Shown here: in pieces, positions 23,190-34,995 of the stretch | How the letters are laid out: each line of letters begins with the position of its first letter | Numbering within the stretch: position 1 is the stretch's first letter | Source of the DNA: Omphiscola glabra | Lineage: Eukaryota; Mollusca; Gastropoda; Lymnaeidae | Assembly: GCA_964017045.1 (NCBI GenBank) | Contig: OZ024794.1 | Location: forward strand, 35,383,182-35,447,181 | Direction: 5' to 3' | DNA length: 64,000 nucleotides | Notes under the pieces: generated by a model | What the model was told of the DNA's origin: nothing | Databases searched by the model: none | Seen by the model: only the letters and a program-made list of their open reading frames with translations | Program-made: the position numbers and the translations under genes

Positions 23190-24215
23190 TTATCATATTT
23201 TACTTTCAAGAACTTAAAACAATCTCAAGTTTCATGTATGAAATAATGATTGCAACGATAATTCTTTATATGAAGACTGCTGGGTTTTTCTTAAAGATGT
23301 CGGGCTTTTGTTCGTGATGTTGGGGCTTTGTTAGCGGAATGTGTTTGGGTATATGTTTTCTTTGGAAGTGGGGGGGGGGGGGGGGGTGGTAAAGTAGGTA
23401 GGGGGTAATAATCGTCTTTTGTTACCATTGTTGGAATTTTGGGAAATGTTGAGTTTTTGTTTGGGATAATGGGGTTGTTGGGTCTTGTCTGGGTCTTGTT
23501 GGTATTTTTAAAGGGGGATGTTTGGATGTTTCCTGTGTTTTGTTCAGGACTTTTTTTTGTTGGTGATATTGCAGCGTTGCAGTTGATGCACGATTTGTTG
23601 TGCAGTCACGGTCGTTATATTTTAATGCTTTTTTTTTTAACACGGCACATATTGACGGGATGGAATGACCTACTTGTTTACCATTGGACAGTCCCATTGG
23701 ACCGAGCCACAGACTCAAGCTTCTTTTTTTTGGGTGGGGGGGATTTGTTCGCCATAGAGACTACGACATTGTTTCTCTTTCTGTCACTTGGCCATGACCC
23801 CAACCAACTTGGCCGCTGTATTTTTGGCCGTTATTTTAAATAAAACAGCAGCAGATTTGACCTTTATTTAAATAAACAGACTTTGAGTACTTCAATAAAC
23901 AAAAAAAGAACAGGGGGAAAAAAATAATTCTGAAAAGTGAGACGAATGAAATTTATTGACCGTTAGAGGAAGTACGCTTTTTATTGTTTGATTTCTGAGA
24001 AGTTAAGAGAAAGCCAGCCCCCCCTCCCCCCACCCACCAAACATTTTCCCCCACTCCTTAGGTTTTTTATCCCTCACAAAGTCATCACGTGGTATCGGTG
24101 CCATGGCGGGTGGGGTAGGCAGTATTTTGATACACCCAAATCTTGTGGTATGATTAGCCTAATTGGCAGCAGCGGCACCAGGTGAGAAGCAGACGTGACC
24201 GATTACGGAAGAGTT
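23190..24215. other. Unique intron sequence
   Basis: T/G-rich on the plus strand with a long G run near 23370. An open plus frame (23439-23843) is low-complexity and unsupported. Confidence 0.45.
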
Positions 24216-24250
24216 GCGCGCGCGCGCGTGTGTGTGTGTGGGGGGGGGGG
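24216..24250. repeat. (CG)n(TG)n followed by a G run
   Basis: Alternating purine-pyrimidine gcgcgcgcgcg then tgtgtgtgtg then about 11 G: a classic potential Z-DNA tract beside a G run. Confidence 0.9.
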
Positions 24251-24424
24251 AATGCGCGGGGAATATGACATTTTAAACATGAGAAATGATTATCATCAGC
24301 TAACTTAACAGACGTCATGCAAACTTTAGAGGATGTCTTGTTGCCGGTATCACAGTGCTGCGGGAAACTGGACATTTGTTACCTCTTTTTCAGAAGATTG
24401 CTGAATACACTTGAAGTGTGGAAT

Positions 24425-24930
24425 ATATGTGACCTATTGAATAATGGTGACCTATTGGTGTAAAGGTGACCTATTGAGTGAAGGTGACCTTTTGAGTAAA
24501 AGTGACCTATAGAATAAAGGAGACCTGTTGAGTAAAGGTGACCTATTGAGTGAAGGTGACCTTTTGAGTAAAAGTGACCTATAGAATAAAGGAGACCTGT
24601 TGAGTAAAGGTGACCTATTGAGTGAAGGTGACCTATTGAGTGAAGGTGACCTATTGAGTGAAGGTGACCTTTTGAGTAAAAGTGACCTATAGAATAAAGG
24701 AGACCTGTTGAGTAAAGGTGACCTATTGAGTGAAGGTGACCTATTGAGTAAAAGTGACCTATATAATAAAGGAGACCTATTGAGTAATGGTGACCTATTG
24801 AGTAAAGGTGGCCTGTCGGGTAAAGGTGACCTATTGAGTAATGGTGACCTATAGAATAAAGGAGACCTATTGAGTAAAGCTGACCTATTGAGTAAAGGTG
24901 GCCTGTCGGGTAAAGGTGACCTATTGAACG
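24425..24930. repeat. Minisatellite, 18-bp unit with higher-order structure
   Basis: About 28 copies of aggtgacctattgagtaa. A block of variants (ttttgagtaaaagtgacc then atagaataaaggagacc) recurs at about 24490, 24562 and 24668, showing multi-unit duplication. Confidence 0.95.
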
Positions 24931-26134
24931 GCGTTTAAAACAAATACATTTGTAAAGTTGTTTCTTAAAAAAATTTTCAATACATTTGGTATGGAAAATG
25001 TTTGGCAAGCTCAGCATGCAACGCCCGTTTGGTTGTCGTTAGTGAGTTGGTCTGGCGCTGTAAGAAGCGAGAGCAATGTGGATTTTTTGGCATCTTTTTT
25101 TTGGCATCAGCCAGTCCTTTGAGGTCGTTAAGAGGTTTTTTGTTTTTTTTTGGTTTGTTTTGAGGCTACCTCCTCGTCTAAAAGTAGAAACAAAGACATG
25201 AAAGAGATGTTGTCATTGAGGGACTTTACCATTTATCTCATTTTATTTTATTAATAATAATAACAGAATTTAAAAAAAAACAAAAACAACTTAAAAGACA
25301 ATGAAACTTAATGCAACCCCCCCTTCCCCCCCAATAACCTGTTGCTATTTTATTGTAGCAAAAAAAAAAGCGTTAAAAATAATGACCCCCCCACCCCCCA
25401 AAGCCTTCTTTAATAACAGGTGAAGGTCGGGATCATCGAGGCGTAACGGCAACGAGGAATCGATATCCCTCCATAGCGATCAGTTGGTCACACCCGATTG
25501 AAGCAGCAATCAGTCCAACGTGTCACTGACACCCCCCCTACCCCCCCTCCCCGCGTCATGATGCTCACCTTGAACAAACACACCGTGAAACATAAGTCCT
25601 CTCAGCCAACTATTAGATCCACTCGATTTAACTTTCAGAAGCAACTTTAATTTTTAAAAAGAAACAAGTTGCCAGGCTTAAACCTCCCCCCCCCCCCCCC
25701 CAGTGTAATATCAAATATCAAAGCGAGTCGGTGCATAGTTGTTCAACCTTTTCACACCCACATGCCGGCGAGAATTAGAAGACAACAATGTTTGGCCCAT
25801 TTGTCAGGGGTGCTATTTCACAACAAAAAAAAAAAGGGGGGGGGGTGGCAAAACCAAAACTTGTTCCGCTTGTTAAGTTTTTTATTACGGGTGGCGCCAA
25901 TGTACAAAGCAATTTAAATAAAACCTGCAAATTCGGAGGGGGGGGGGGCAAATGCCCCACCCAGCCTACCCACATGACGTCCTTGCCATTGGAGAAGATA
26001 AAAAAAACTATTCAGAAACTATTTTAGGAAGTAGTTGATAATCAATTTGATGACAACATCAAAGGAAAACTTTGAAACAATAAGAAAAGTAACCGAAGGG
26101 TAATCGAAAATACCTGACAACCGTGAGCATTGGA
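24931..26134. other. Unique intron sequence
   Basis: Contains several C runs (25318, 25386, 25686). A balanced island at 25425-25530 (ggcgtaacggcaacgagg) could be conserved. No exon seen. Confidence 0.45.
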
Positions 26135-26720
26135 AACATGGCAACAGCCACTGAAACAGCCACCGAAACAGCCACCGAAACAGCCACCGAAACAGCCACT
26201 GAAACAGCCACTGAAACAGCCACTGAAACGGCCACTGAAACAGCCACTGAAACGGCCACTGAAACAGCCACTGAAACAGCCACTGAAACGGCCACTGAAA
26301 CAGCCACTGAAACAGCCACTGAAACGGCCACTGAAACAGCCACTGAAACAGCCACTGAAACGGCCACTGAAACAGCCACTGAAACGGCCACTGAAACAGC
26401 CACTGAAACAGCCACTTAAACAGCCACTGAAACAGCCACTGAAACAGCCACTGAAACAGCCAATGAAATGGCCACTGAAACAGCCACTGAAACAGCCACT
26501 GAAACGGCCACTGAAACGGCCACTGAAACGGCCACTGAAACAGCCACTGAAACAGCCACTGAAACAGCCACTGAAACAGCCACTGAAACGGCCACTGAAA
26601 CAGCCAATGAAACGGCCACTGAAACGGCCACTGAAACAGCCACTGAAACAGCCACTGAAACAGCCACTGAAACAGCCACTGAAACCACCACTGAAACAGC
26701 CATTGAAACAAACAGTCACT
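26135..26720. repeat. Minisatellite, 12-bp unit
   Basis: About 49 copies of gccactgaaaca or gccactgaaacg. Four stop-free frames across it are repeat artefacts. Confidence 0.95.
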
Positions 26721-27049
26721 GAATACTAGAATGAAGTCAATGCGTGATCTGTGCGTCATGATCAATGGGTACCATGTGCTGTGTGGCAATTACTTTTCAA
26801 GGACTGGTAGGAAATGTTTCTTTTTTTTTTCTTCTTCCTTTACATAAAAAAAAAAAATTCTCTAGCATCACGAAAGTAGATCCCGCACTGATATACGCCC
26901 CGTGCAACTTTGTAACGTCCATCTTGAAGGCCACGTCCAAGGTCAGTTACGAAGTCAGTGCAAAAAAGTGTGCGGGGGGAGGTGGGGAAGAGATATTCAT
27001 TCATTACACAATGGTAACAAAGGAGAACAAATTAATATATACGAAAATA

Positions 27050-27310
27050 TATGCCAACATACAGATGCCAACACATACATGCCAACATACAGATGCTAAC
27101 ATACAGATGCTAACATATAGATGCTAAGATAGAGTTAACAACATAAAAATGCCGACGTATAGTGAGGGGACAACATATATAGATGCAAAAATAGAGATGC
27201 CAACCTGTAAATACACACATATCGATGTCAGCATATAGATGTCAACATAGAGTTGATAACACATTCAGGCGAAAGTATAGAAAATAGGACAAAATATATA
27301 GATGGCAAAA
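27050..27310. repeat. Degenerate ~18-bp repeat
   Basis: Diverged copies of gccaacatacagatgcta. Confidence 0.7.
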
Positions 27311-28104
27311 TATATAACAATCTTGAGCTCTGGTTGTCCTTAACCAGCTTAAACAACACAGCAGTTCTATAGAACAGATAATAATACGTTGCAATACATC
27401 CATGTATTGGAACGACTGCTCGCCAAAACTGGTGAAATCTTTTTTAAAAGTATCTTACTTAAAAAGACTAAAGAAACACAATTGCAAAAAAACCAACAAA
27501 ACAACAAAACCACGTCAAACACATTTCCCACGTGTCTTATAAACCGGGATGAGCGAAGCAAAGAATTCGACCTTGCGGAGGTTTCAAAGTCAAGGGTTCA
27601 AGTGAATGACTCTTACTGTTTAGATTTAAACCTATTTTTTTTTGTGTGTGGATACCTCGGTGATTTGTCTCCTCCTTGCAGACTCAATTAACTCCCATTA
27701 CCGGCTTATCATATGTCTTTTTTTAAGTGACCTGCGCAGTCTTTCAATGGTTCTAAATTGAGCCATTAACCCTGAAACACCTGCATTATCTGGAGTAAAA
27801 ATATGACCAGAGAAGGTTATTCCAAATAGCTAAACGGTTCAAGTCGTTGCAGTTCCACCCAACCAGACTTTTGTAGCGATTTAAAGAAATAGCGGATGCA
27901 GTTGGTTGACAGGCTGAGAACCGTCAACATGAAACATGAAGTTTACTTTATTTTTAAAAAAAATATTCCTACCGGTGGCAATAAAATAATTGCAGGGCAT
28001 TTATAAACTGACTAGGCTCTTTATTATCAGTGCCCATAGGATTCCCATTCATCATACATTTTAGATCAATTTTTTCAAGTGTTACTTAATTTTATTTACA
28101 TATG

Positions 28105-28225
28105 TACAAAGGCTTCTTATCGACTTCTTCTTGCCAATGGGATACGAGCTCAAACGTCTTCTTCTTGCCAATGGGATAAGAGCTCAAACGTCTTCTTCTT
28201 GCCAATGGGATAAGAGCTAAATTTC
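28105..28225. repeat. 34-bp tandem repeat
   Basis: Three to four copies with cttcttgccaatgggata. Confidence 0.85.
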
Positions 28226-28274
28226 TTGTCATCGGACTTATGAAATATATTCTAATTCTATAACAGGGACCCCT

Positions 28275-28420
28275 GCCCCCCCCCCCCCCCAAAACCTATT
28301 TCCTCTATGTAAGTCGCCGGTAAAATTAGAGAATTAAAAATAACAGGGAAAATCTGCCCCCCCCCCAAATCTATTTCCTCTATGTAAGTCGCCGGTAAAA
28401 TTAGAGAATTAAAAATATAA
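28275..28420. repeat. ~73-bp direct duplication
   Basis: Two copies containing ctatttcctctatgtaagtc and cggtaaaattagagaatt, each preceded by a C run. Confidence 0.85.
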
Positions 28421-28438
28421 GGTCGTATAAAACGTTAT

Positions 28439-28472
28439 GCCGCTGCTACGCACTACTCGCTACAATCTACTG
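28439..28472 (+). repeat. 34-bp dispersed word, copy 1
   Basis: Identical base for base to 34229-34262 (starts gccgctgctacgcac, ends acaatctactg). It ends exactly where the 30-bp minisatellite at 28473 begins. Confidence 0.8.
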
Positions 28473-28838
28473 GGCCGGTCAGAAGATCTTGTCGGGGTCT
28501 GGGGCCGGTAAAAAGATCTTATCGGGGTCTGGGGCCGGTCAGAAGATCTTGTCGGGGTCGGGGGCCGGTCAGAAGATCTTGTCGGGGTCGGGGGCCGGTC
28601 AGAAGATCTAGTCGGGGTCGGGGGCCGGTCAGAAGATCTTGTCGGGGTCGGGGGCCGGTCAGAAGATCTAGTAGGGGTCGGGGGCCGGTCAGAAGATCTT
28701 GTCGGGGGCCAGTCAGAAGATCTTGTCGGGGTCGGGGGCCGGTCAGAAGATCTTGTCGGGGTCGGAGGCCGGTCAGAAGATCTTGTAGGGGTCGGGGGCC
28801 GGTCAGAAGATCTTGTCGGGGTCGGGGGCCGGATAGAC
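28473..28838. repeat. GC-rich minisatellite, 30-bp unit
   Basis: About 12 copies with ggccggtcagaagatcttgt and cggggtcggg; each carries a palindromic agatct. It is among the most G-rich arrays in the window. Confidence 0.95.
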
Positions 28839-30439
28839 TTGTCTTAAAATCATGGTGGCCTAAAGGTATGATCGGAGTGTCTGCACACTTTATAACATGC
28901 AAGACCCACTTTTATTTTCCGTGTCAAAATGTAATGTAAAGAAATAACTTGGTGCTTTTCTGACTGACAGCTGAATTCAGCTGAGATTTCACATTAAAAA
29001 AATTTTTGGAACAACATTTCAATTCTACAATCATGTTTTTTCACATCAGTGAGAAGCATGAAACTGGCGCTTTTCTGACAGATCTTCTGGAAGATCTTTA
29101 ACTTTGTTGCACTGTCACGCTTGTCGAGGAAATGGTTCTGAGGAGGAGTTTGAGTGAATCAACAAGACGCTTCACAAACATGACTTGTTTTATTTCTGAA
29201 TTGCCCTTCACATCGGTATACATGTCTGATACAGGCTGGTCATCACCTTACGATAAGGTGTTCGATTCTGTAACACAACAAGTTAACCATGATCTGTCAC
29301 AGGACAATATTATTTATTCTTACTGCACGATGGCGTAGGGATTCGACAATAATGGATTATAACAGGAGAGAAAGCAGGAACTAGTTTTTCATAGCGGGGT
29401 GAGAACTCATGATTTTCTGAGTAGAAAAGATGGTACGAATTATCTTAGTAGAGGGCAGACATGTTGGATTTTCCTATTGTATTAATTTCGGATGGAATAT
29501 AATTCAAAGTGTGTGTGAATATATTATATTATTTACATTGTAACTATGTCTGTTACAAGGATGCGTCAATACGAAGGATTTATTTGTATTATTTATCATG
29601 AATAAAGTACTGTGTAATTTATACAATTGGACCTGTTTCATTCATGAGAGGAAGCGATGTAGTGATAAGTTGAGGAATGAACAGCGACAGTATTCAATAC
29701 GTAGCTGCAAGCCATCCAACCACATTAGTTAACATTGTAACAGTATACTGTTACAGATTCCTTGAAGAGTTTGGTCAAATGTTCAGTCAAAGGCTTACCC
29801 CAAGAGCCACACACGCTGGTTCTAAGTTACACTTGATGACTGTCCTTGTCATTCAAGAAAATTTCACCGTTAAGTGTCGCTAAAATCCTTCAATTTTTTA
29901 TAAAACATTCTGGTCATTGGTGCGTATTGAAGCCATGGTGTTAGTGCCCGGTTGGGGCGGGCCAAGATCATTGCCGCCCCTCCTCACAAAAAAACAACAA
30001 CAACTCTGCAGTTGGCAGAAAATTCCTCCCCCCCAAATATATAGAAAAGAGGTGCCGCCCCACCCTTCCTACGCCAATGCAAAGAAGCAAAAAAGATCAA
30101 AGTTTCAACCAAAGGTTTCATGACACACGATATATGCTGTTATTTCATACACAATGCAAGTTGATGAACTATGAAATTAAGAAAGCGTTGGCTTGGAACA
30201 GTCGAAAAGCGAAACGACCTTGTAAATTTGACCCAATTAAACTCCCCCTGTATTACACATGTTTTTACCATCCTCTGGTGTGATCTACGTTAAGTTTGTC
30301 CAATAAACATTGTGCTTAGGGATTGAGTGATCAACCTTATAGAGAATGTCCTCCCCTGTTGTGGCATACTTACTATGCATTGGCGCTAACTCTTCAGTGA
30401 CTTCATTATCACTGTTGACTCCGCGGGCAGCATAAACCG
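28839..30439. other. Unique intron sequence
   Basis: A 68-codon plus frame at 29132-29338, followed by aataaa near 29602, is the only gene-like hint; it has no recognised domain and I do not call it. Nothing else recognised. Confidence 0.4.
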
Positions 30440-30487
30440 ATGTCACGGGCCGGATCCGACCCGCGGGCCGTAGTTTAACGATCACTG
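30440..30487. mobile_element. Possible solo end of another hAT element
   Basis: The stretch gggccggatccgacccgc followed by gggccgtagtttaacgatcactg resembles the GGCCCG-rich ends of hAT elements. No matching left end was found, so it is probably a truncated copy. Confidence 0.35.
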
Positions 30488-30529
30488 TTGTAAATAGTCG
30501 AAATTTTGTACGCCGCTTTGCCTGACACT

Positions 30530-30615
30530 GATTGATTGATTTATTTATTTGAATACTTATATAGCGCTTATTATTTTAGCGTGATCGCTGCGCTCTGGGT
30601 GATGGCGCCGGGGGC
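30530..30615 (+). repeat. SINE/MITE-like fragment
   Basis: The stretch gattgattgatttatttatt followed by acttatatagcgcttatt resembles interspersed repeats common in mollusc and other marine animal genomes. It is too short to classify. Confidence 0.25.
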
Positions 30616-30834
30616 GTCGCAGGAACGCCGCGAAAAAATGAATCATTGCGTCATTCATCCTTAATACTTCAACGTTTTACCCAACATATTTTGTATTTGT
30701 ACACAATTTCATATATTTTTAGGTATACCTGTATACTATATCAAAGTTATAACATAAGATATTCATTAAAAAATATTCCATTTACATCCTTTGAAAGAAC
30801 TTCCAAGAAAATAAGAAAGTTATTTAAGGATAGT

Positions 30835-30912
30835 GATACCATAAATGGTCCTGCACCATTCCAGACCCCCTGTGATACCATAAATGGTCCTGCACCATTC
30901 CAGACCCTTTTC
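30835..30912. repeat. ~40-bp direct duplication
   Basis: Two copies with gataccataaatggtcctg and caccattccagaccc. Confidence 0.85.
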
Positions 30913-31139
30913 TAGTCAGGGTCTGGTGTGTCTGATGTTGACTGAAACGTTTGACCCCTACCTCAACGAATCATGTCCTTACGCATGCGCAACACAAAAG
31001 GAAATATAAAAAACAACAACAACCAAACAACCGAGAAACAAAATTTAAACAAAGGCCACGTGGCCATTTGAAGAAAAATCTCTTGAAATGTTTTCCGCAT
31101 TTTCCTACCATGACGTGGTTGTCTTACAATGGGCTAGGT

Positions 31140-31485
31140 CAGGGGTCCTCAAACGTATTAATCAGGGGGCCGGTTCAATGTCCCCCCAACACTGTTGGGG
31201 ACCGGACTATAGTTTTAAAACAAATGATCAAATTACTATGCACACCCCAGATGTCTGATTTGCTGTAAAAAAAAAAAAGGAAAATACATTATATACAACG
31301 AAGAGCAGTTTTAATCAAAATCAAGTTATTAGCGTATCAAAATGGAAAATGGGCCTTAATTTTGGCTAAACAGATTGCCATGTCCCGTTCTACATTTGTC
31401 TCTGCCGAACTAAGGCCAGGGGGGTCTGGTTAAGGACCCCTTGCGTACCGGATCTGGCCAGCGGTCCGTAGTTTGAGGACTCCTG
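31140..31485 (+). mobile_element. OC1-like hAT MITE
   Basis: Begins caggggtcctcaaac followed by gggggccggttc and ends tccgtagtttgaggactcctg. The order 'ggggtcctcaaac ... ggaccggactatag ... actatgcacac ... tagtttgaggac' is that of the OposCharlie1 (OC1) group as I remember it. The 8-bp flanks are ggctaggt and ggctaggg. The family name is from memory; membership in hAT is clear from ends and duplication. Confidence 0.75.
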
Positions 31486-31988
31486 GGCTAGGGGTAAACG
31501 ATAGTCGAAACTGAAGCACAAAGGCATTCCATCCCCCAGAGTTTTGCTCGCTGGTCGAACTGGGGCCATCCCCAGACAGCACGTGCCGTGGAGCTGAAGG
31601 CCAGGACTAGGGGAATCAGAAGTGAATGTGCCGTCAACACTACACACAAAAACACCACACCGGATATTGATCCTTAATGGACGCACCGATAAGAAAAACA
31701 GCCGCATTCGTGATGGGGAATGTTTTGAGGATCTTGACTTAAATGACTGGAGACCTCCTACTTGACTTACATCTATGCAAAAAAAAAATATTGTGAATCG
31801 ATGCAGTACATAGGATTGTGCTATGTTTTTTAAAAAAGTTTATTTTTATATATATTTATATATACAATGGGAAAACGATTGTTAAATTGTGAATTTATTC
31901 GATCAATGTAACATTAAAATGGAGTCCCCTATTATTCTGGGACGTTTAAAGGATACACATTAATTATTAACAAAAGTATGCTAAAAAT

Positions 31989-33324
31989 CAGGGGTTGGCC
32001 AACCTTTTCAGCAGGCCGGCCAAATTTCAGAAATAATATTTCCTGCAGGGCCACGCACCTAATTTTTTTTTTGTAAATGAAGTTAACAAGCAAGCTTGCT
32101 ACAGCTTCGACCACACCGTCGCTTCCCAGAAGTTGAGATCGTGGCCAAAAGCTTGCGTGGTTTAATGTAGAAAAAAACCACCCCAAGAAATAGGTATATT
32201 TTTTTTTTATCGCAAATCAAACATTTATTAGACAATTTAAAAAGACTTCAACGTGAGACATCTGACAGACATCTTACAGACATCTGACTTTGCTTTGCAA
32301 AATCGATCTCGACTGATGTTGTCACTACACGCAAACAGTTTTCTGATTGAACATCAGTAATTCGTGTTCTCACTTGTGATTTGATGTGCATCGTGGGACT
32401 AAAAAGTTGTTCACACGGGGCGTGTTTGTAAAACGCAGGATATGTATCCTTGTCCAAATACGTTTTATAGCACTCTTCCAAACCAACTTGATGGAATTTC
32501 TCCTTTAGCTGTGTACCACGACACATTTTACAATGTTCCATTTGTAATCTTCCTAGTAATAAATTCACGTATACCGCGAATGGCGTTGCAACTGCATAAA
32601 CAAATCACATGATAATTTTTTAAATTCCTGAAATCGGTTTTCAAACGCGAGGTTTAAGTCAGACACCAAAGAGGAGTTTTTATCCCCCCGCCTCCTGTGT
32701 GACGTCTGGTTGCAATGACAATGTAGGAAAGTGAGTAAACGGTTGTTCCTCAATTTTCAAAATTTCAATATTATTTGAAATGCAGAAATATGATCATGCA
32801 TCTTATTAATTAAAATATATTTTGCGGTGCAGGATTTAAAAAAAAAAAGTCATTTACTTGGTCTTGTCGCAATTACCCTTTGTACTTTACAAACGTATTT
32901 GCATGTTTAGTCTTGTAGTGCCATTTGATGTTAAACTCTTTCAAAACAGAAACAGATTCTTTGCATATCAAGCATTTGGGATTTGTTTTAATTTCCACGA
33001 AAAAATATTTTATAGTCCAAAACTCTCCAGACGCAGGGGAGATAATAGAACGAAACTACAGAATGACACGGAACATAGTCATGATGGACTTAAAGTAGTT
33101 ATGAAAGTAGGTAATAGGGGGGATATTTGAAATAGCTCAAAACCCATGAATTTTTCAAAAAATGCGAGATATTTCAAATTACTCTTAGCTATTATGATGT
33201 AATGTTATTTGGTGATATGTACAATAAAGGTAAGATTTAGGGTTATTTGACTTAGCTCGGCGGGCCGCAAAACGACTCTCTGCGGACCGCATGCGGCCCG
33301 CGGTCCTCGTGTTGGCCACCCCTG
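31989..33324 (-). mobile_element. Decayed ~1.3-kb hAT transposon (ZBED/GTF2IRD2-like)
   Basis: The ends caggggttggccaacc and gttggccacccctg are inverted repeats, flanked by ctaaaaat and ctgaaaat (7/8 identical). The minus strand holds transposase remnants in order. A BED-type zinc finger lies near 33000-32870 (CLICKESVSVLKEFNIKWHY then KTKH). A segment ENRFQEFKKL is near 32670. A C-terminal dimerisation region follows (KEKFHQVGLEE, CEQLFS, KSQVRTRITD) at 32568-32250, separated by a frameshift. The central catalytic part is missing, so it cannot encode an active transposase. Confidence 0.85.
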
Positions 33325-34228
33325 CTGAAAATAATATACGTTGATGTTTTATTTTTCCACCCCTTGGGTATAAGAGACAAGGTGTCTTTATAAATATAAG
33401 GTAAACAAAAAAGTGGGCAACTACTTTCTGCACGGTTGTTAAACGAACTCTGTTAAACGGAAGTGAGTTCATATCTGCCATGCGTCCTTTTTTTTGTATC
33501 CTCATTATGATTAATGTCCCTATATATTGGTAGATATTGACTGGAGAATTCGTTACTGTTACACCTCGACACCCATTGAACGCGTATAAGGTTACAGAGT
33601 TTGGTGTTCCGCTGTGCGTGCATCTCACGAAGTCACCACCGTCCCCCGAGTCCGGTAGTCCGGTAAGGTGTTACATTCGACAACGCAGAATCCTGGGTAA
33701 TCTCATTTTGGTGTAAACTGTAAGCCCTTTTGCTGATGTCGCGTTTAGAGCCCACCCAGGGACGTCACCGGTGGTGGTTGGTAGTTTATTCAAAGATATG
33801 CCTGGATTCTTCTGGTCTTAAATTTAGACATTCCAACGGAAAAATAAGATGCAACAGGGGGCAAGGATAAAGAAATCGTTTTATGACAAAATAAATGAAG
33901 ATAGAAGGGATCAATGTATAATGCACGGTACGTGTCTAAAAGATAACATCATAAAAATGGCGCAAACATGTTACAGCAACATCTTGGGTCATCTTAAACC
34001 TCAACACAAGCTGGTGGGGCGAAGATAGCACGGCAAATAAGCGCACCGTGCGGCAGCGTGTCAATATTGACATGTCAACAACGAATAGCGTGAAGCATGA
34101 CAACATTAAAGACAGTAAGCAAATAGTCAAGGCAGAGTAAAAGATCGGGGGGGGGGGGGGGAAGCAGCACGGGTTTCTAAAGGATACTACACAATCCATG
34201 GATTGGGGGAATGCTACGGGTATGCAAA
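33325..34228. other. Unique intron sequence
   Basis: No coding signature; includes a 15-G run near 34147. Confidence 0.5.
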
Positions 34229-34262
34229 GCCGCTGCTACGCACTACTCGCTACAATCTACTG
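34229..34262 (+). repeat. 34-bp dispersed word, copy 2
   Basis: Identical to 28439-28472. It is followed by a short gtgtgtgctat repeat. It may be the conserved end of a small mobile element. Confidence 0.8.
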
Positions 34263-34714
34263 TGTGTGCTATATTTTAGTAGGTGTGCTACATTTTAGAA
34301 TCATATTATTATAATAAGTTGCGGTTAACGCTGCAAGTCATATGTAGTGACTCTAGAAGTCATGACTGATTAGTTATACTAAAATCGTCTACCGATACAA
34401 ACATGCTGTGAATATTCACACGCGGGAGCATGCAGAGATAAGCATTAGACAGCAGTTGCTACCATCTATAAAATAATGGCAGCTATTATGAGAAACACTT
34501 ACACAAACTGTTTCCATTTCAATGTAGAAATGAATTGAGATCGATATCCTCGTATTGCAATAGAATTACTCAGCTTTCTAAGTCGTAGTGGGGTTCATTG
34601 TGTTAGCCAGACAGAAATCGAGAGGTAAAGAAAGTGAAGAGAGGCAAGGAAAGCTAGAAAGAGAACTATAAGGGTTCAGATAAATAGGTTTGAAGAAAAA
34701 AAAGGAAGAAATGT

Positions 34715-34813
34715 TAAAGAAAGAGAGACAGAATGAGGAAAAAAAAAGAAAGAGTGATAGAGAGATATGAGAGACGTTAAAAAGAAAGAAATAGGAACAG
34801 AGAGAGATAGAGA

Positions 34814-34852
<39 letters not shown>

Positions 34853-34995
34853 AGAGGAGGGATAAAGAGAGAAATGTGAGAGACCTAAAAAGAAAGACAT
34901 AGAACAAAGAGAAAGAGAGGGGCAGAAAGAGAGGGACAGAAAGAGAGGGACAGAAAGAGAGGGCAGAAAGAGAAAGAAAGATAAAAAGAGAGACG
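34715..34995. repeat. GA-rich low-complexity tract
   Basis: Purine-rich, with a pure (ga)n run near 34815-34847 and aaagagaggga repeats near 34910-34970. Confidence 0.85.

Noticed and set aside
26019..26789. Several overlapping frames (256, 225 and 199 codons)
   Set aside because: All are readings of the 12-bp array, open in most frames and on both strands.
29132..29338. Small plus-strand gene with a downstream aataaa
   Set aside because: 68 codons, no recognised domain, no conservation data; the AATAAA may be chance in AT-rich DNA.
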